Shown here: positions 62,046-64,000 of the stretch, one piece after another
How the letters are laid out: every line of letters starts with the position of its first letter
Numbering within the stretch: the first letter of the stretch is position 1
Assembly (NCBI GenBank): GCA_047518265.1
Contig: JAKZRG010000015.1
Location: 124,001-188,000, forward strand
Direction: 5' to 3'
DNA from: Oceanospirillum sp047518265
GTDB taxonomy: Bacteria; Pseudomonadota; Gammaproteobacteria; Pseudomonadales; Halomonadaceae
DNA length: 64,000 bases
Translations under genes and position numbers: made by a program
The notes under the pieces: model-generated
Databases searched by the model: none
Told to the model about the DNA's origin: nothing
Seen by the model: only the letters and a program-made list of their open reading frames with translations

Positions 62046-62815
62046 TGAGCTATTTATCTATTGAACAGCTCAGCGTGAGCTATGGCGATAAAAGGATTTT
62101 GCAGGATCTGAACCTAGAGATCCCACAGGGGAAAATTACCGCCCTGATTGGCCCTAATGGTTGTGGTAAATCGACCTTGTTGAAATCGATTGCTCGTATA
62201 TTAAAGCCAGAAAAGGGGCAAGTGCTCTTGCAGGGAGAAGACCTGCATCAACTGGATACCCGTGCTGTTGCTCGTAAACTAGCTCTATTACCGCAAGCAC
62301 CCATTACACCGGAAGGGGTGACGATTGCTGAACTGGTCGGTTATGGCCGTGCACCCTGGGGATCTCGTTGGGGGCGGTTAACCGAGCAGGATCAGCAGAT
62401 TGTTTGCCAGTCACTACAGCAAGTGGGCTTGCAGGACCTGGCTGATCGACCGGCTACCGCTTTGTCGGGAGGTCAGCGTCAACGGGCTTGGATTGCCATG
62501 ATACTGGCGCAAAAAACAGATCTGGTTCTGCTGGATGAACCCACCACTTGGTTAGATATATCCCATCAGATAGAGCTGTTAAAACTGATGCGTGAATTGA
62601 ATCAAGGGGGAAAAACCATTGTGGTAGTCTTACACGATCTGAATCAGGCGGCCCGTTATTGTGATGAGTTGGTCGTATTAAAACAGGGACAGTTACAACA
62701 TCAGGGCACACCTGAACGAGTATTGACTCAACAGCTGTTGCAAGAAGTGTTTGATCTGGAGGCACAGATCCACCCCGATCCTGTGGCCGGAACACCGGCT
62801 CTGGTGCCGGTATAG
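62045..62815 (+). CDS. Iron-siderophore ABC transporter ATPase (FecE-like)
   Basis: This 256-residue ATPase powers the siderophore permease. Walker A GPNGCGKST, Q-loop LALLPQAP, signature LSGGQRQR, Walker B LVLLDEPTTWLD and the switch His (VLHDLNQAARYCD) are all present. It is the last gene of the operon and is followed by a terminator. Confidence 0.95.
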   Translation: MSYLSIEQLSVSYGDKRILQDLNLEIPQGKITALIGPNGCGKSTLLKSIARILKPEKGQVLLQGEDLHQLDTRAVARKLALLPQAPITPEGVTIAELVGYGRAPWGSRWGRLTEQDQQIVCQSLQQVGLQDLADRPATALSGGQRQRAWIAMILAQKTDLVLLDEPTTWLDISHQIELLKLMRELNQGGKTIVVVLHDLNQAARYCDELVVLKQGQLQHQGTPERVLTQQLLQEVFDLEAQIHPDPVAGTPALVPV

Positions 62816-62870
62816 CTTCATTGATCGTTTGATGGCATTAAGCTTTTAATTTATCTGCTTTACTAGAAGG

Positions 62871-62902
62871 GGCTGTCGTTAGCATAATGGCGGCCGTTTT
62901 TT
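62871..62902 (+). terminator. Terminator of the siderophore ABC operon
   Basis: GGCTGTC pairs with GGCGGCC (with G-T pairs) around an 11-base loop and is followed by GTTTTTT. It lies 55 bp after the ATPase stop. Confidence 0.75.
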
Positions 62903-62929
62903 AGTAAAAGAATATCAAGGAAGAGCTGT

Positions 62930-64000
62930 ATGTCTGCATCCGGTTACGAAGAGCGTTATAATGTTGTTGTCAGTGGTGTAGTACTTGATGGCTTTGAACT
63001 TCAGCATGTCAAAGAATCATTTTCCAAGTTATTTTCATTAGCAGAAGATAAAACGGATCAGATTTTTAGCAAAGGCAATGTGGTTATTAAAAAAGATGTG
63101 GCTGAAAATGTTGCTAATCAGTTTATAAGCAAGCTTGAAAGTATTGGTGCCGCTGCTCACTTATTGCCAATTTCTAATCAACAGCCCCTTAATCAAAGTG
63201 CTTCTATCCCACCAAGCCCGACTCAATCCCAGCCTATAAATATTACAAAAGAGATACCGTCAAAGGACTTCATAGCTGAAGAGTCTTCTGATGAGTCAAA
63301 CAAGCGCCTTAAGGAAAATATTGCCGCGGCCATGCTAGCCGAAGAATCTCCAATATCTTCTGATCAAACGTCTTATACCCCTCAATCTTCGACAGAGGCC
63401 AAAGAAAAAATTGCAGCGGCCATGTCTGCAGAAAATAGCGCCCTACCATTTTCCTTTTATGGCAATGGCTCTGAATATTTTCGTATTTGGATCGTTAATA
63501 TTTTATTGACTATAGTGACCCTGGGAATCTATAGCGCTTGGGCTAAAGTACGTAATGCACAATACTTTTACGGTCATACAGAGGTTGCTAATAGCCGCTT
63601 TGCCTATCTTGCTAATCCGTTAACCATTCTTAAGGGGAGGATTATCGCGGTCGTTATTTTTGCTATTTATTCCGTAGTATCTAACCTCTATCCGACCGTC
63701 GGTATTGGTTTAGGTTTACTATTTACAGCAGTCTTACCATGGGTGGCCATTCGTTCACTTCGATTTAATCGACGTATGACAGCGTGGCGTAATATTCGCT
63801 TTGGTTTTGATGGCACGCTTTGGCCTGCTATTCAGGTATTTCTTTTATGGCCGTTAGCAGGAATCTTAACGCTAGGTTTATTGATGCCTCTGGCAATGTA
63901 TAAGCAGAGACAATTTATTATCGATAATACCCGTTACGGTACCGCAAAGTTTAATCTGGTTCCCTGTTATAAAAAGTTCTATATGATCTACATTGCTGCG
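62930..64000 (+). CDS. DUF898 (YjgN-like) membrane protein, 3' end outside window
   Basis: An open frame begins at ATG 62930 with AAGGA upstream and runs through the window edge with no stop (357 codons seen). Residues 1-75 form a soluble domain (VVSGVVLDGFELQHVKESFSKLF ... GNVVIKKDV ... SIGAAAHLLP) like the N-terminal module found on various bacterial membrane proteins of unknown role. A Ser/Pro/Gln-rich linker follows with two similar 13-residue repeats (KENIAAAMLAEES and KEKIAAAMSAENS). From about 165 the DUF898/YjgN core begins (FSFYGNGSEYFRIWIVN, VTLGIYSAWAKVRNAQYFYG). Function is unknown. Confidence 0.88.
   Translation, partial: MSASGYEERYNVVVSGVVLDGFELQHVKESFSKLFSLAEDKTDQIFSKGNVVIKKDVAENVANQFISKLESIGAAAHLLPISNQQPLNQSASIPPSPTQSQPINITKEIPSKDFIAEESSDESNKRLKENIAAAMLAEESPISSDQTSYTPQSSTEAKEKIAAAMSAENSALPFSFYGNGSEYFRIWIVNILLTIVTLGIYSAWAKVRNAQYFYGHTEVANSRFAYLANPLTILKGRIIAVVIFAIYSVVSNLYPTVGIGLGLLFTAVLPWVAIRSLRFNRRMTAWRNIRFGFDGTLWPAIQVFLLWPLAGILTLGLLMPLAMYKQRQFIIDNTRYGTAKFNLVPCYKKFYMIYIAA

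Noticed and set aside
1..64000. tRNA, rRNA, CRISPR array or prophage genes
   Set aside because: None were seen on reading the gaps; all long gaps are explained by promoters, terminators, repeats or short elements.

Overview
The window is a stretch of gammaproteobacterial chromosome of moderate GC, most like a marine Oceanospirillales/Pseudomonadales-type organism. That placement rests on gene order and fusions, not on a database search. The main clues are pilA divergent from pilBCD-coaE-yacG, a gyrA-serC-pheA-hisC-(tyrA-aroA fusion)-cmk-rpsA block, nadB divergent from rpoE-rseABC-mucD-lepA-lepB-rnc-era-recO-pdxJ-acpS, and a gacS/barA-cysM-rlmD-relA block. No rRNA, tRNA, CRISPR array, prophage or transposase gene was seen.

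Layout. 1-7.5 kb: a Nudix/ThiE-like fusion, yacG, coaE and the type IV pilus genes pilD, pilC, pilB (minus) and pilA (plus), then a DinB-family gene. 7.7-14 kb: an unknown 91-aa protein, a CDF metal transporter, an acyltransferase, rdgC and a chemotaxis receptor whose upstream region carries an unusual phased operator-like array. 14.2-25.8 kb: gyrA, serine/aromatic amino acid/histidine biosynthesis genes, cmk and rpsA. 25.9-33.8 kb: trmJ, groESL with a clear heat-shock type promoter, fxsA, an SDR, a ComEA-like protein, pyrF, lapB, lapA and ihfB; compared with relatives this looks rearranged, because ihfB-lapA-lapB are inverted and separated from rpsA. 33.9-47.5 kb: sdhE-ygfX, nadB, the envelope-stress sigma factor operon, then lepA-lepB-rnc-era-recO-pdxJ-acpS. 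47.5-55.7 kb: a GacS/BarA-type hybrid kinase, cysM, rlmD, relA. 56-62.8 kb: an accessory iron-siderophore uptake locus (TonB-dependent receptor, GntR/FCD regulator, FecBCDE-like ABC transporter). The last kilobase holds the start of a DUF898/YjgN-like membrane protein that runs off the window.

Three things go beyond routine annotation. First, a family of about 100-bp non-coding elements has 16-bp terminal inverted repeats. There are four clear copies: two flank a terminator at 1 kb, one sits between pilB and pilC against the pilC ribosome binding site, and one lies at the relA/iron-locus junction. There is also one possible decayed copy. Two of the copies, 54 kb apart, differ at only about 3 of 104 positions. 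Second, the iron locus has two identical ATTGGCGCCAAT palindromes, one upstream of the receptor gene and one in the gntR-fecB divergent region, plus a strong Fur-box match. This suggests dual control by iron and by an FCD-domain regulator that may sense a carboxylate ligand. Third, the rdgC/chemoreceptor spacer holds three CTGTCAT half-sites on exact 11-bp phasing. Smaller points include a structured rpsA leader, hairpins directly upstream of rnc and recO, short 16-bp tandem triplets after ygfX and era, and acidic insertions in the GyrA C-terminal domain.
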